A DNA stretch of 64,000 bases from Ruminococcus sp. (GCA_013911065.1 JACERV010000019.1:1-64000), one strand, 5' to 3'; shown: positions 33,030 to 42,427, numbered from the stretch's first letter. Notes: generated from the letters alone by a model not told the origin. A program made the numbers and translations.

Positions 33030-35561
33030 TTATTTTTCTATCCTTATTTTCACCTTCCAAACGAGTTTTACTGCTTCATACCAAAGTACCGATGCTGCGG
33101 ACAGCATAAAAGCAGTTAGTATCTGATGTGCAGATAGGGGAGCCAGCTTTAAGATTTCGTTAAGGGGAGAATATAAAATAATAATAAGCCCCAGGAGCGT
33201 GAAGATATTGACTGCCCACATGACATGATCCTTTGCAATCTTCTTGATTGTGGTAAAAATATAGTCATGGTCAGAACTGTTTACCTGCACCAAGAATAAA
33301 TTGGACAGCATGATCACCGCAAGCCCCATGGAACGGCCGGCTGGCGCATGATTTGGACTGCCTGCCAAGGTGGTATAATATGCTCCAAAAGATGCGGCAA
33401 AAACAGCTCCGCCCTGCAGGATACTTTTAAGTATGAGCCCGGCATCCAACAATTTCTTTTTTGGATTCCTTGGCTTCCGCCGCATAATATCACTTTCTGG
33501 GGGCTGCCGTTCCAGCACAATGGAACAGGTGGGATCGATAATCAGCTCCAGCAGTACTACATGAAGCGGCAGCAGCAACAGGCAGCCTGGTGCAATGCCG
33601 AGGAAGGGAGCCAGCAGGGATGCTGCGGCAATGGGAATATGGATGGCGAATACATATCCCACGGCCTTGCGGATGTTATCAAAAATTCGCCGTCCGTCCT
33701 TTATCGTATCTACGATAGTTGAAAAATTATCATCCATCAAAATCAAGTCGGCTGCTTCCCGGGCAGCCTCACATCCCCGTCCGCCCATAGAAATGCCAAT
33801 GTCTGCATACTTCAGAGCAGATGCGTCATTTACGCCGTCACCGGTCATAGCCACAATCTCTCCGTTATCTTTAAAAGCTTTGACAATGCGTGTTTTGTGT
33901 TCAGGTAATACCCTGGAGAAAATGCTCACTGTTTTGACTTTTTCCCGCAGTTCTGCATCGTCCATGTTTTCCAGCATATTTCCTGTGATGATACTATCAT
34001 AGCCCTGCATACCAATTTGTTTCGCGATTGCTGCTGCCGTAATTCCATTATCTCCTGTAATCATTACAGTACGGATTCCGGCTCCAGTGCAGGATTCAAT
34101 ATCTTTTTTAACAGATTCCCGGGGTGGATCTGCCAGCCCGATAAAGCCGTTAAGTGTAAGCTCACATTCAGTTATTACGTCCGGGATGCCGGATTTATCT
34201 TTTGGCTTTGCTGATGCAATTGCAATCACACGAAGCCCCTGAGCACTCATTTCCTGAACACGGCTTTCTGCCTGCAAAAGCTCCGGGCTGCTTAGATTGC
34301 AGAGCGGCAGTATGCTTTCAGGAGAACCTTTGGCGGCAATTACAATTTCATTATCGTGATACCAGATGTGCCCCATCATTTTAAGTTCATTGGTGAAGGT
34401 ATATTCATCTAGAAGCTCTCCTTTGAACAGATGGGTTTCCGGAATCCCTTCTTTTTCACAGTAACTGAGCATTGCCTTTTCCATGGGGTCATACGCGTCG
34501 GTTTCACAGGCAAGCCCCATCATATGTACAAGGCTGCTCTTATCATGATCCGCCGCCCAAACTTCCTGTACCGCCATTTGATTCATAGTTATAGTTCCAG
34601 TTTTATCCACACATAATACGGATACTGCACCCAGCGTTTCCACACTTGGGAGATGGCGCACAAGGGACTTTTTCTTTGCCAGCCGCCATGCCCCCATAGA
34701 CAAAAATACAGTGAGGATTACGGGGAACTCCTCCGGTATGGTAGCCATAGCAAGAGCAATACCGGAAAGAATGCTTTCTGTTAACCTGTCACCAAAGGTG
34801 TGGCCGGGAATGTTCCGCCATGTCACAATTCCAACCAATACAAACAATGCGGCAGCTATAATCACACAGGTTCTTACAAGACTGCGGGTCTGTTTTTGAA
34901 GGGGAGTCGTTTTCTTAGGCGCTTCTGCAACCATAGCCCCTATCTTTCCATATTCCGTGGCTGCGCCGATGTTATCAATCAGGACGGCTGCCGTACCCTG
35001 GGTTACCAGGGTTCCCGCATAGCAGTAGTCCTTGCGCCAATAATCGCCAGACAGTGTAGTTTCTTCCTCCTCCGTTTTCCAGACGCCCTGGGCCTCGCCG
35101 GTCAGGGAAGATTCATCCACGCAAAGGTCATTTTGCCGTATCACAATGCCATCTGCAGGAATTTTAACACCTTCTTGAATCAGCATTACATCCCCGGGCA
35201 CCAGCTCTAAGGCTAAAATCGAGGTTTCTTTACCATCCCTGATAACCCGGACATGTGGAGTAAAGAGTAATTTAAGGGAGTTTAGGGTTCTATCAGTTTT
35301 CCATTCCTGTACCACTTCAATACCAATAATCCCAACAACAAAAACCAACATAATCAGTCCGTCGCGTGGTTTGCCGAGAACAAAATAGATAACGGCGGCA
35401 GCCATTAACAGAAGAAACATAGGTTCAGAAAGAACATGCAGAATTTTGGAAAGGAAATTTTCCTTCTTCCGGGGTACAAGTTCGTTTGGGCCAAATCTGT
35501 CATGACGTTTTCTTGCTTCCACTGTAGTAAGTCCCATGCTGATTGTGTACTCGTTTTTCAC
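33030..35561 (-). CDS. P-type cation-transporting ATPase under NiCo riboswitch control
   Basis: An 843-residue P-type ATPase with P2-like layout: about ten membrane segments, actuator motif LTGEAQG (TGEA instead of TGES), membrane motif IPEEFP, phosphorylation motif DKTGTIT, and hinge TGDGVNDASALKYAD. There is no CPC metal motif of P1B pumps. A NiCo riboswitch lies in the leader, so it is expected to export Ni2+, Co2+ or possibly Fe2+ rather than Ca2+. The start is a GTG at 35561, eight bases after AGGAGGT; the longer frame to 35732 runs through the riboswitch and is rejected. Confidence 0.85.
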   Translation of the reverse strand: MKNEYTISMGLTTVEARKRHDRFGPNELVPRKKENFLSKILHVLSEPMFLLLMAAAVIYFVLGKPRDGLIMLVFVVGIIGIEVVQEWKTDRTLNSLKLLFTPHVRVIRDGKETSILALELVPGDVMLIQEGVKIPADGIVIRQNDLCVDESSLTGEAQGVWKTEEEETTLSGDYWRKDYCYAGTLVTQGTAAVLIDNIGAATEYGKIGAMVAEAPKKTTPLQKQTRSLVRTCVIIAAALFVLVGIVTWRNIPGHTFGDRLTESILSGIALAMATIPEEFPVILTVFLSMGAWRLAKKKSLVRHLPSVETLGAVSVLCVDKTGTITMNQMAVQEVWAADHDKSSLVHMMGLACETDAYDPMEKAMLSYCEKEGIPETHLFKGELLDEYTFTNELKMMGHIWYHDNEIVIAAKGSPESILPLCNLSSPELLQAESRVQEMSAQGLRVIAIASAKPKDKSGIPDVITECELTLNGFIGLADPPRESVKKDIESCTGAGIRTVMITGDNGITAAAIAKQIGMQGYDSIITGNMLENMDDAELREKVKTVSIFSRVLPEHKTRIVKAFKDNGEIVAMTGDGVNDASALKYADIGISMGGRGCEAAREAADLILMDDNFSTIVDTIKDGRRIFDNIRKAVGYVFAIHIPIAAASLLAPFLGIAPGCLLLLPLHVVLLELIIDPTCSIVLERQPPESDIMRRKPRNPKKKLLDAGLILKSILQGGAVFAASFGAYYTTLAGSPNHAPAGRSMGLAVIMLSNLFLVQVNSSDHDYIFTTIKKIAKDHVMWAVNIFTLLGLIIILYSPLNEILKLAPLSAHQILTAFMLSAASVLWYEAVKLVWKVKIRIEK

Positions 35562-35649
35562 AAGTGTTACCTCCTTGAAAGATAAATCCCATGCACAAGT
35601 TGTTATGCAGCACTGTTCAGGCATAGAGGAAATGCAGTTTTTACCACAT

Positions 35650-35690
35650 AAAAACGCATCAGCGGAACAGTAACTGTCCCACAGATGCGC
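35650..35690 (-). terminator. Riboswitch terminator
   Basis: A long stem (GCGCATC...GATGCG, with GGACAG pairing CTGTTCC inside) ends in TTTTT on the minus strand. Its 5' half reuses the last stem and closing strand of the aptamer, so the two folds exclude each other: metal binding should prevent termination. Confidence 0.85.
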
Positions 35691-35760
35691 TATAAAAATC
35701 ATCTGCTGCCGCAATGCGGCCCGGCCACTCAAATCCCGGGGATTTGCGCCTGTTCAGTTT
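35672..35760 (-). promoter_or_regulatory. NiCo (czcD) riboswitch aptamer
   Basis: On the minus strand the segments AACTGAACAGG, GGCCGGGCCGC, GCGGCAGCAGATGA and CATCTGTGGGACAGTT occur in this order with pairing arms between them. This is the four-way-junction layout of the NiCo RNA; AACTG pairs with CAGTT to close it. The match is to the remembered family consensus, not to a search. Known members are ON switches for Ni2+/Co2+, and Fe2+ has also been proposed as a ligand. Confidence 0.85.
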
Positions 35761-35822
35761 GTACTGTTGACCCTCACCGGAAAAACCCGCCCAGGTGCAG
35801 TGCAAAGAGTCTCAATTACTAC

Positions 35823-35828
35823 ATTATA
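35823..35828 (-). promoter_or_regulatory. -10 element of the ATPase transcript
   Basis: A perfect TATAAT on the minus strand lies about 60 bases upstream of the aptamer. No strong -35 is seen at 17 bases. The rest of 35829-36036 shows no credible gene; overlapping short frames there are judged spurious. Confidence 0.45.
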
Positions 35829-36036
35829 TGCCGGATGCTAAGTTAATGTGACTTCCCTTGGAAGCTGCGGTAAATACACAGAAGAATACCCCCGTGTTCA
35901 GAGAGATTAACGGATTCTGTTTATTGACCACACAATACCGCGGCCAAGGCTGCATATGTTCTTGTGCTTGCGGAAAACGTCAAAGTAAGGATTATCGGAA
36001 GTTACCCCCTGTGCTGATCCCCCAAATCTTTTCACC

Positions 36037-36513
36037 CTAGAAGTTGAAAACTTCTTCCCAATTAAAGTAGCCGGATTCTTCTGTGCTTTTCGGCCAATGA
36101 CTACACCATGCAGGAACACCGGGGGTATCCACTCTGTCAAAACTGGGCGTATACGGCTTAATGTCGAGTAAAGGTGTGTTGTCGTTTGCGTCGATGAAGG
36201 CAACTTGAATAATACCCTTTTCAAAGTCAATACGGATAATCCTCGCCGCAGTCAAAGCAATAGGATTTGGACGTTCGGGTGAACGAGTTGCAAAAGTCCC
36301 CATTACTTCTGGTGCGCCTTTGTAGGGCTGTTCTGTTTGCAATACGGAACGTGACCCGATGTTATCACAATCGCTAAACCACCAAAGCACATTAATGTGG
36401 CTATAACCCTCTAAAGCCTGCAAAGCGGGAATATATTCTTTGTCTACTTCAATAAATGTACCGTTTTCATTGTTGCAAACCTTTCCAATGGACTGTACAG
36501 AAAAATTACTCAT
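36037..36513 (-). CDS. trmO: tRNA (N6-threonylcarbamoyladenosine37-N6)-methyltransferase, TsaA/TrmO family
   Basis: A 158-residue TrmO/TsaA-like protein. The family signature GTFATRSPERPNPIALT and the later LLDIKPYTPSFD are intact; this beta-barrel fold uses S-adenosylmethionine to methylate t6A37 of some threonine tRNAs. The start at 36513 follows AGGAGG; the longer frame to 36576 is rejected. It stands between the MerR gene and the riboswitch region. Stand-alone members also occur on mobile elements, so a housekeeping role is not certain. Confidence 0.8.
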   Translation of the reverse strand: MSNFSVQSIGKVCNNENGTFIEVDKEYIPALQALEGYSHINVLWWFSDCDNIGSRSVLQTEQPYKGAPEVMGTFATRSPERPNPIALTAARIIRIDFEKGIIQVAFIDANDNTPLLDIKPYTPSFDRVDTPGVPAWCSHWPKSTEESGYFNWEEVFNF

Positions 36514-36619
36514 TTTATTATCCTCCTTGTATTTTGTGTAAGTACAGCATAAGCCCTCACACCATGTGAGATACAAGAGGAAAAGAAAAAGCGCCTTAAA
36601 ATTTTGTAAGACGTTGTAA

Positions 36620-37432
36620 TTATATATACACTAACGGGATTTGTAGCTCTATTAGATATTTTTCAGGATTACACTCATTCCACGGTCCTCGATGTACAAT
36701 TTGTCGTGTTTCTCCAGTCATTTGGTATTGGCTATTCTTTTGCAGCCATTCAGCAAATGCAATATATGCTCCTGCAATATTGGAAAAATCCCCATATACC
36801 ATTGTACAGGCCATAATAGGTATTGGCTTTGTATTTCGGTATAAAAATTCTCCTGCATTATTTCCGTTCTTTTTTACAGGGGCACACAATTCAACATCAA
36901 CATTTGTTTCTTTATATTCAGTATCATGGTAAATGGAAAATGTATTACTTGAAATCTGTATTTGATGTTGTTCTGCAAACGTTGAAAGTTCTTGCCATAA
37001 AGTTCCTTCTGCATAATAATTAGGAATTTTTCTACGCAAAGAAAGCACTTGATAGCTGGGAATAGATTTTATGGAAATATTATAGTGTATTTCGCTTTTA
37101 CTGTTTAAAATTTCATTTTTTGCAAGCTCTATTTTTTGTAATTTTTCTTGTTCAGCCTGTATTGCGTTTTCTATTTCAGCATATTTCATATCAAGCTGTT
37201 CTATAAAAAAATCTTCTTTTTTATCGAGTATCTTTGCAATTTCAGAAACATTAAATCCGCTGTCACGTAGAAATATTATTCTGTTGAGGACAGGAATTTG
37301 TTCAACAGAATATTTACGATGTTCTGTCCATTTATCAATTTCAGCAGGCTTGAAAAGTCCTACTTCATCATAATATCTTAACATTCGTATGGATACCTGT
37401 GTTAATTTTGAAAATTCTCCAATTCTAAACAT
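36620..37432 (-). CDS. MerR-family regulator with GyrI-like effector domain
   Basis: A 270-residue regulator. The MerR helix-turn-helix reads MFRIGEFSKLTQVSIRMLRYYDEVGL; a coiled coil follows (about 75-115, EIENAIQAEQEKLQKIELAK), and the C-terminal half resembles GyrI-like small-molecule binding domains. AGGAGGTGA precedes the ATG. Relatives such as BltR/BmrR-type proteins activate efflux genes when a drug binds. The nearest exporter is the ABC pair at 37831-39966, but the link is only positional. Confidence 0.8.
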   Translation of the reverse strand: MFRIGEFSKLTQVSIRMLRYYDEVGLFKPAEIDKWTEHRKYSVEQIPVLNRIIFLRDSGFNVSEIAKILDKKEDFFIEQLDMKYAEIENAIQAEQEKLQKIELAKNEILNSKSEIHYNISIKSIPSYQVLSLRRKIPNYYAEGTLWQELSTFAEQHQIQISSNTFSIYHDTEYKETNVDVELCAPVKKNGNNAGEFLYRNTKPIPIMACTMVYGDFSNIAGAYIAFAEWLQKNSQYQMTGETRQIVHRGPWNECNPEKYLIELQIPLVYI

Positions 37433-37520
37433 CGAATCACCTCCTGCAAATAATTATACTAAATATATCCTATACTTCAATTACGATTTTAGGCTTCCGG
37501 GCAAACCGTAAAAGATGGTT

Positions 37521-37560
37521 AAAAAAGCGTTGCAGAACACATCGGTTGCAACGCTTTTCT
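37521..37560. terminator. Terminator hairpin
   Basis: A stem of 12 bp (37523-37534 with 37547-37558) is flanked by A and T runs. It probably ends leftward transcription from the ABC operon. The rest of the 398-bp gap (37433-37830) holds the short coding-like remnant listed next, a GACGGTTTTGAAAT hairpin near 37700-37735, and otherwise nothing recognisable. Confidence 0.6.
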
Positions 37561-37577
37561 TAAAGTGAAAAAACAAT

Positions 37578-37688
37578 TCAAACCTTGAATGAAAGGACAG
37601 CCCCCATGACCTTTGACCGCAAGCGGTCGCATATGTCCTCGCCTATGCCGTAGTAGATATTGCCGCATTCGTCGCGGAGCTTCCGCAT
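37578..37688 (-). pseudogene. Short coding-like remnant
   Basis: A 36-codon frame reads MRKLRDECGNIYYG then IGEDICDRL, with higher G+C than its flanks. It has protein-like composition but no ribosome-binding site and no known family that I can name. It may be the 3' end of a lost mobile-element gene. Low certainty. Confidence 0.25.
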
Positions 37689-37830
37689 AAGAGTAAAACG
37701 GCGGCATTGAATAAAATATTTCAAAACCGTCGTTTAACTAAATCCTATATGTTTAGACGTAACATACCTATTGCCAACCGACGTTTTTGTGTTTACCGCT
37801 AGGCAATTTTTATGAAGTGTCAGCCAATAG

Positions 37831-39075
37831 TTAGGCAACTTGATGCTTACAGTAAGTGTGTACAGCAAGGAACAGAAATACAGGAATTTCAGTTATAGCT
37901 GCTGCCATTATTACATAAGGCGACCATACGCTTGCCTGACCAATATGCAGATAAGCAAAGCCTGTCAGTTGATAAAGCAAACTGTTTTGAATACCGATTC
38001 CCCCTGACGGTAAGATAAAGGTAAGCCAATTAGCCCCCGCTGAATAGGTGAATATTGGGAGCAGGCACATTACAATAGCAATCAGGATAACAGAAATGGA
38101 ATCCTTGAATTTAGCTGATAGAAATAGTGTGAAGCTAATCGTTGCCAGCAAGGAAATAAGTCCTCCGATTGCCAAGGCAATTTGAAGCTGTCCTAAATTA
38201 AATGCAGGCAGACTGATAATGGAAAACAACATCTGCATTGATGTTTTCATGCACCCTGTTCCAAATGCAAGGTTTGAAATGAGCAAATGCAGTGAAATAC
38301 ATATGATAAACGCTGCGGTAAAAATGGTTAGTGCAGCCGTTATTTTTATGGTTGCCAATCGGGAGCGCCCATGCTTTGTGCAACGCAAAATACTGTCCGA
38401 ACCCGTTTGATATTCATTGGAAAACGTGGGTGTGGCGGCAGCGGTACATAAAATGACAAGAAGAAAAATAAAAAGCACAATATAATCAAAGGCGTCCCTT
38501 GAATATCCGGGATAAAACTGAAAAGGCGTTTTTACCTCTGTGTATTTTTGAAGTGCCTGTTCTTGTGCCGCCGGATGTTCCTTTTGCTCCATCTGCATAA
38601 TATCTTTCAAATGCTGTACCGTTTGTTCATAAAAACCATCTAATTTATCAGGGGAAATCTTCATCAAACTTGTTCCCTGACCAGTTTTGGGGTCAGAAAA
38701 TGCTTCGGGCAATCTTCCTAAAAGTGCTTCTACCGGAAATACCTTTTCCATGTAAATCTTTGTCGGAAATTCTCCGCTGTAAATGCTATCCTCTCCATAT
38801 GGCCGAACGGCATTTTGATAGATGTTTAAAGCCTCTTTGAGCTTTTCAGGGGTAACTTCTCCGTTGTTAGCAGAGCGTAGCGACTTTTTATAAGCAATTG
38901 CATCCAGACCATTTAATTCCGCTATTTTAGTACCATTTTCGTCATATTGATTGATGTCCTCGTACATAACGGGCAGCCAAGCCATTGCCGCGGACATTAC
39001 CAGTGCAATTAGCAATAGAACAATCGTGCGGCGTGATTTAAGCACACGCTTTACTTCAAGCAAATAAATACGCAT
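37831..39075 (-). CDS. ABC-2 type permease
   Basis: A 414-residue membrane protein: one helix near the N-terminus (about 15-35), a long extracellular stretch of about 150 residues, then five or six helices. This is the layout of ABC-2 exporters. It follows its ATPase gene by three bases and lies downstream of a VanRS-like two-component system, a common arrangement for peptide- or antibiotic-response exporters. Cargo unknown. The external domain is long compared with simple ABC-2 permeases. Confidence 0.75.
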   Translation of the reverse strand: MRIYLLEVKRVLKSRRTIVLLLIALVMSAAMAWLPVMYEDINQYDENGTKIAELNGLDAIAYKKSLRSANNGEVTPEKLKEALNIYQNAVRPYGEDSIYSGEFPTKIYMEKVFPVEALLGRLPEAFSDPKTGQGTSLMKISPDKLDGFYEQTVQHLKDIMQMEQKEHPAAQEQALQKYTEVKTPFQFYPGYSRDAFDYIVLFIFLLVILCTAAATPTFSNEYQTGSDSILRCTKHGRSRLATIKITAALTIFTAAFIICISLHLLISNLAFGTGCMKTSMQMLFSIISLPAFNLGQLQIALAIGGLISLLATISFTLFLSAKFKDSISVILIAIVMCLLPIFTYSAGANWLTFILPSGGIGIQNSLLYQLTGFAYLHIGQASVWSPYVIMAAAITEIPVFLFLAVHTYCKHQVA

Positions 39076-39078
39076 AGA

Positions 39079-39966
39079 TTACTTTTCCTCCTCACTGGTT
39101 TCCTCTTGCGGGAACAACCATAAATATAAATCCTCCAAACGGGGAGGAGCCATGACAGAATCGCTTGTTTTTGCTTCCTCTGCCAGATAGCGGATAGATA
39201 CCTGATTATCCCCCTCACTGCGTTGATTGATAATCCGCAGCTGCATTTCATACATAGGCATTTTTGCGGCAGGAACCATGCACGTCCAAACTTTTCCCAC
39301 GACTTGTTTTACCAATTCGTCTGTTGTTCCCACATCAAGAATTTTCCCAGCCTTCATAATGGCGTTTTGGGTGGCAATATACTCAATATCCGATACGATG
39401 TGTGTTGAAATGAGTACAATCCTATCATGTGAAAATTCCGAAATGAAGTTGCGAAAGCGCACCCGTTCTCCCGGGTCAAGACCGGCTGTCGGTTCGTCCA
39501 TAATCAGAATTTTAGGGTCATTCAGCATTGCCTGTGCAATTCCTACCCTCCGTTTCATTCCCCCGGACAGCTTGACAATTTTTTTGCTCTTCACATTGGA
39601 AAGGGTGAGGGTATCGAGCAAGCTATCAATCTTTTTTCTTGTTTCTCTTGCCGGAACAGCTTTCAGTGCGGCAACATATTCCAGGTAATCTTTCACCGTA
39701 AAGTCTTGAAAGAAACCAAAGTCCTGGGGTAAGAAACCAAACAGATTTCTGTATGCTTCTCCCATCGTATGAATGTCCTTACCGTCATAAAGGATTTTTC
39801 CACTGGTTGGGTGCAGAATGTCCACAATCATACGCATGAGCGTAGTCTTACCGGCTCCGTTGGCTCCAAGCAGCCCCCATATGCCCGGTGTAAGGCTTAA
39901 GGAAACATCATCAACTGCGGTTTTATCCTTAAACTGTTTCTTAAGGTTTGTAGTTGTCAGTTCCAT
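39079..39966 (-). CDS. ABC transporter ATP-binding protein
   Basis: A 295-residue ATPase: Walker A GANGAGKTT, Q-loop FGFLPQDFGFF, signature KLSGGMKRRVG, Walker B ILIMDEPTAGLD and switch His in STHIV. The C-terminal 80 residues form the extra domain typical of CcmA-type exporter ATPases. AAGGAGAAG precedes the ATG. It pairs with the permease downstream. A hairpin at 39998-40039 separates it from the histidine-kinase gene, so it may be transcribed at a lower level or from its own promoter. Confidence 0.88.
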   Translation of the reverse strand: MELTTTNLKKQFKDKTAVDDVSLSLTPGIWGLLGANGAGKTTLMRMIVDILHPTSGKILYDGKDIHTMGEAYRNLFGFLPQDFGFFQDFTVKDYLEYVAALKAVPARETRKKIDSLLDTLTLSNVKSKKIVKLSGGMKRRVGIAQAMLNDPKILIMDEPTAGLDPGERVRFRNFISEFSHDRIVLISTHIVSDIEYIATQNAIMKAGKILDVGTTDELVKQVVGKVWTCMVPAAKMPMYEMQLRIINQRSEGDNQVSIRYLAEEAKTSDSVMAPPRLEDLYLWLFPQEETSEEEK

Positions 39967-39997
39967 GTCACTTCTCCTTTTTCTAAATTACAACGAC

Positions 39998-40039
39998 AAA
40001 CGTCCTTGTTCAGTTTTATTGTACTGAACAAGGACGTTT
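39998..40039. terminator. Hairpin between kinase and exporter genes
   Basis: A 16-bp perfect stem (39998-40013 with 40024-40039). The T run on the minus strand is short, so it may act as a partial terminator or a processing site. Confidence 0.6.
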
Positions 40040-40100
40040 CAAACTTTAATATGAACCGGATAAATTCCTAAGAAAATCCTAATATCCGATTGATGTTTTC

Positions 40101-41159
40101 CTAAGACAAAGCTGGCAGGGATATAGTAAATGTAATGGTGTAATTTTGACTTTGAGCGAAAATTTCGCCACCGTGTAAACGGATAATTTCGTCTGCGATC
40201 GACAACCCAAGCCCTGCACCACCGGTATCTGATATACGTGCGTCGTCTAAACGGTTGAATTTATCAAAAATAGAGGATAGCTGATCAGACGGAATAGTTG
40301 GACCGTGGTTTTCAAATGTAATAGTAATTGTATCTTTATCCGCTTTCGCAGAAATCATAATTTCTGTATTGGGGTAGCTGTATGCAACCGCATTTTTGAG
40401 AATGTTGTTAAATACTCTGGCCAGTTTTTCGGAATCGGCATAGACTGTCAGGCTTTCCTCAGCGTTAAGTACAGCGGAATTTCCCTTAGCGGATAAGACA
40501 GGATAAAATTCATCAATGAGCTGCACAAGCATATAGTATAAGTCAACATTTGCTTTTGTCAGCTTGATTTGCTGTGTGTTGTACCGTGTAATTTCAAAAA
40601 ATTCGTTAATGAGTTTTTCCAGCCGCATAGATTTTTTTAAAGCGATACCGATATATTTTTCTTTCTGTTCTATAGGCATATCCGGTGCTTCGTCAAGTAA
40701 GCTCAAATAACCGATTACAGAGGCGAGGGGCGTACGAATATCATGTGCAAGATACATCACCAATTCGTTCTTTTTGCTTTCTGCTTCTTTTACGGCTTGC
40801 TGGCTAATCAGGACAGCCATTTTAATTTGGTTCATCTGTTTTTCCATATCTTTGAGCGGTTCCGATAATTCAATGGTGCTGTCGTCTGGCTGATACACGG
40901 TTTTGGTAGCATTCATGACCTCCTGCAAATATCCCCAAGGCTTTTTCCAGTAATGATGAAAGATACAGCAAAAGCCAACTACCAAATATAAAAAATAGAG
41001 AACCTCAATTCTAAGATAAAGCCACGGTAAAAATGTATTTGAAAACTGACTAAAGCCATAGTCAACTATTATTGCCAAGATATACCCAATTAAGGTATAG
41101 AGAATTAAGGTAATGTAGAGCTTAATCCTCAATTTCTTTTCCATATCGTTATTTTTCAA
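40101..41159 (-). CDS. Sensor histidine kinase (VanS-like)
   Basis: A 352-residue kinase with two membrane helices (about 10-35 and 45-68), a short linker, the phosphoacceptor motif YLAHDIRTPLASVIGYL, N-box FNNILKNAVAYS, and G-boxes DTGGAGLGLS. The very short external loop is that of VanS-like or intramembrane sensing kinases. The start is most likely the TTG at 41159, eight bases after GGAGG. It works with the response regulator at 41422 and probably controls the ABC exporter downstream. Confidence 0.85.
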   Translation of the reverse strand: MKNNDMEKKLRIKLYITLILYTLIGYILAIIVDYGFSQFSNTFLPWLYLRIEVLYFLYLVVGFCCIFHHYWKKPWGYLQEVMNATKTVYQPDDSTIELSEPLKDMEKQMNQIKMAVLISQQAVKEAESKKNELVMYLAHDIRTPLASVIGYLSLLDEAPDMPIEQKEKYIGIALKKSMRLEKLINEFFEITRYNTQQIKLTKANVDLYYMLVQLIDEFYPVLSAKGNSAVLNAEESLTVYADSEKLARVFNNILKNAVAYSYPNTEIMISAKADKDTITITFENHGPTIPSDQLSSIFDKFNRLDDARISDTGGAGLGLSIADEIIRLHGGEIFAQSQNYTITFTISLPALS

Positions 41160-41187
41160 GGTTATCACCTCCATCTTCCCAGTATTT

Positions 41188-41346
41188 TTAGTTGGATAGC
41201 AGTAATACAGACATCAGTCCCAAGAATAACACTGTAACGATTCCTGCAACAACTGAAATTGCCGTATCTATTTTTTCCTTATCTTTTACCCCTGACTTCC
41301 TTAATATGAAATTGTTCGACCGTGGAAGTAGAATAATGAAAGGGTA
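41188..41346 (-). pseudogene. Start-less membrane-protein remnant
   Basis: Between the regulator and kinase genes an open frame of 52 codons ends at 41188 and reads ...VKDKEKIDTAISVVAG then a hydrophobic helix and LLLSN. It has good protein character, but stop codons on both sides and no start. It may be the tail of a lost small membrane protein. Confidence 0.3.
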
Positions 41347-41421
41347 TTAAGTTGACACTTCTTTAAGCGTTTTCTATTTTTCTCTATAGCATAGTTTTCC
41401 TTTCCAAATGGCATGTGGCAG

Positions 41422-42117
41422 TTAAATCTTATATCCCACACCCCATACTGTTTTGATGTATTTGGCTTCATCTGCGGTATCGCCTATTTTTTCACGCAAA
41501 TGCCGGATATGAACGGTAATGGTGTTATTGCTTTTATTGTAGTATTCATCCTGCCATATTTCATGGAACAGCTTCTCGGAGCTTACAACAATCTCCTTGT
41601 TTTCTAGCAGAATACGAAGTATAGAAAATTCCGTTGGTGTCAGAGAGATAGACTTTTCATTTAACAGGCATTCATATGTTTCAGTGTTTATTTCTAAACC
41701 CGAGTAAGACAAAACTGTTCTTGTTTCTGTTTCCTCTTTGGCAGAATTGTATTTTTGATACCGGCGCAGCTGCGCTTTTACTCTGGCAATCAATTCAAGA
41801 GGTCGAAATGGCTTTGTGACATAATCGTCAGCCCCTAAGGTTAAGCCCGTGATTTTATTGGTTTCTTCATCTTTGGCGGTCAGCATAATTACCGGAAAAG
41901 TATATTTCTCCCGAATTTTACGGCAAAGGGCAAAACCGTTTACCTCGGGCATCATAATATCCAGAATAGCGAGGTCAAGCGCTGTGGTTTCTATACAAGC
42001 AAGTGCTTCATTTGCGGAATAAAACTTAAATACGGTGTAGTTTTCATTTTGCAGATAGACTTCTATCAAATCCGCTATATCGTGTTCATCGTCTACAACA
42101 AGAATTTTATCACTCAT
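41422..42117 (-). CDS. OmpR-family response regulator (VanR-like)
   Basis: A 231-residue regulator: receiver domain with the acidic pair in VVDDEHD, phosphorylated Asp in AILDIMMPE, Thr in MLTAKDE and Lys in YVTKPF, then a winged-helix DNA-binding domain ending TVWGVGYKI. AGGAGGA precedes the ATG. It is partner of the kinase at 40101 and likely activates the exporter genes. It lacks the van resistance genes that would mark a glycopeptide-resistance cluster. Confidence 0.9.
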   Translation of the reverse strand: MSDKILVVDDEHDIADLIEVYLQNENYTVFKFYSANEALACIETTALDLAILDIMMPEVNGFALCRKIREKYTFPVIMLTAKDEETNKITGLTLGADDYVTKPFRPLELIARVKAQLRRYQKYNSAKEETETRTVLSYSGLEINTETYECLLNEKSISLTPTEFSILRILLENKEIVVSSEKLFHEIWQDEYYNKSNNTITVHIRHLREKIGDTADEAKYIKTVWGVGYKI

Positions 42118-42363
42118 GGCGGGTTCCTCCTTTCAGACATACCTAAGTACTTCATTATATCAGTGCAGCCTTTGCTATTTATAATTTTCAGCATTAGATT
42201 TTATTAAGAATTTCCTAATTGCAGAATCTTTTCTACACCTATTATCTTTCGGCTTTTCTGCGTCCTTTCTCGTTTTTAGGTACAAAAAATCACATTACAT
42301 TATATGAGTTTTTGGTAATGTTCTGACATAAAATGAAAGACGGGGCGAAGCGGCAGACATGAA

Positions 42364-42397
42364 AACAGCTCTGAATCCTGATGAAAACAGAGCTGTT
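42364..42397 (-). terminator. Terminator of the YyaL-like gene
   Basis: A 10-bp perfect stem (42364-42373 with 42388-42397) followed on the minus strand by TTTTC. Otherwise the 310-bp gap 42118-42427 shows no gene and no clear promoter that I can support. Confidence 0.7.
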
Positions 42398-42427
42398 AGA
42401 GTGGGAAATATTTCTATTACTTCCCAT

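Noticed and set aside
33030-35561. Calcium ATPase with a yybP-ykoY (Mn2+) riboswitch
   Set aside because: The leader matches the NiCo RNA layout and not the yybP-ykoY one, so a calcium or manganese role is not favoured.
35907-36230. A 107-residue minus-strand frame overlapping trmO
   Set aside because: Most of it overlaps trmO in another frame, it has no ribosome-binding site, and trmO is clearly the real gene.
40101-42117. Glycopeptide resistance (van) operon
   Set aside because: Only VanR/VanS-like regulators are present; no vanH, vanA/B-type ligase or vanX genes are found.
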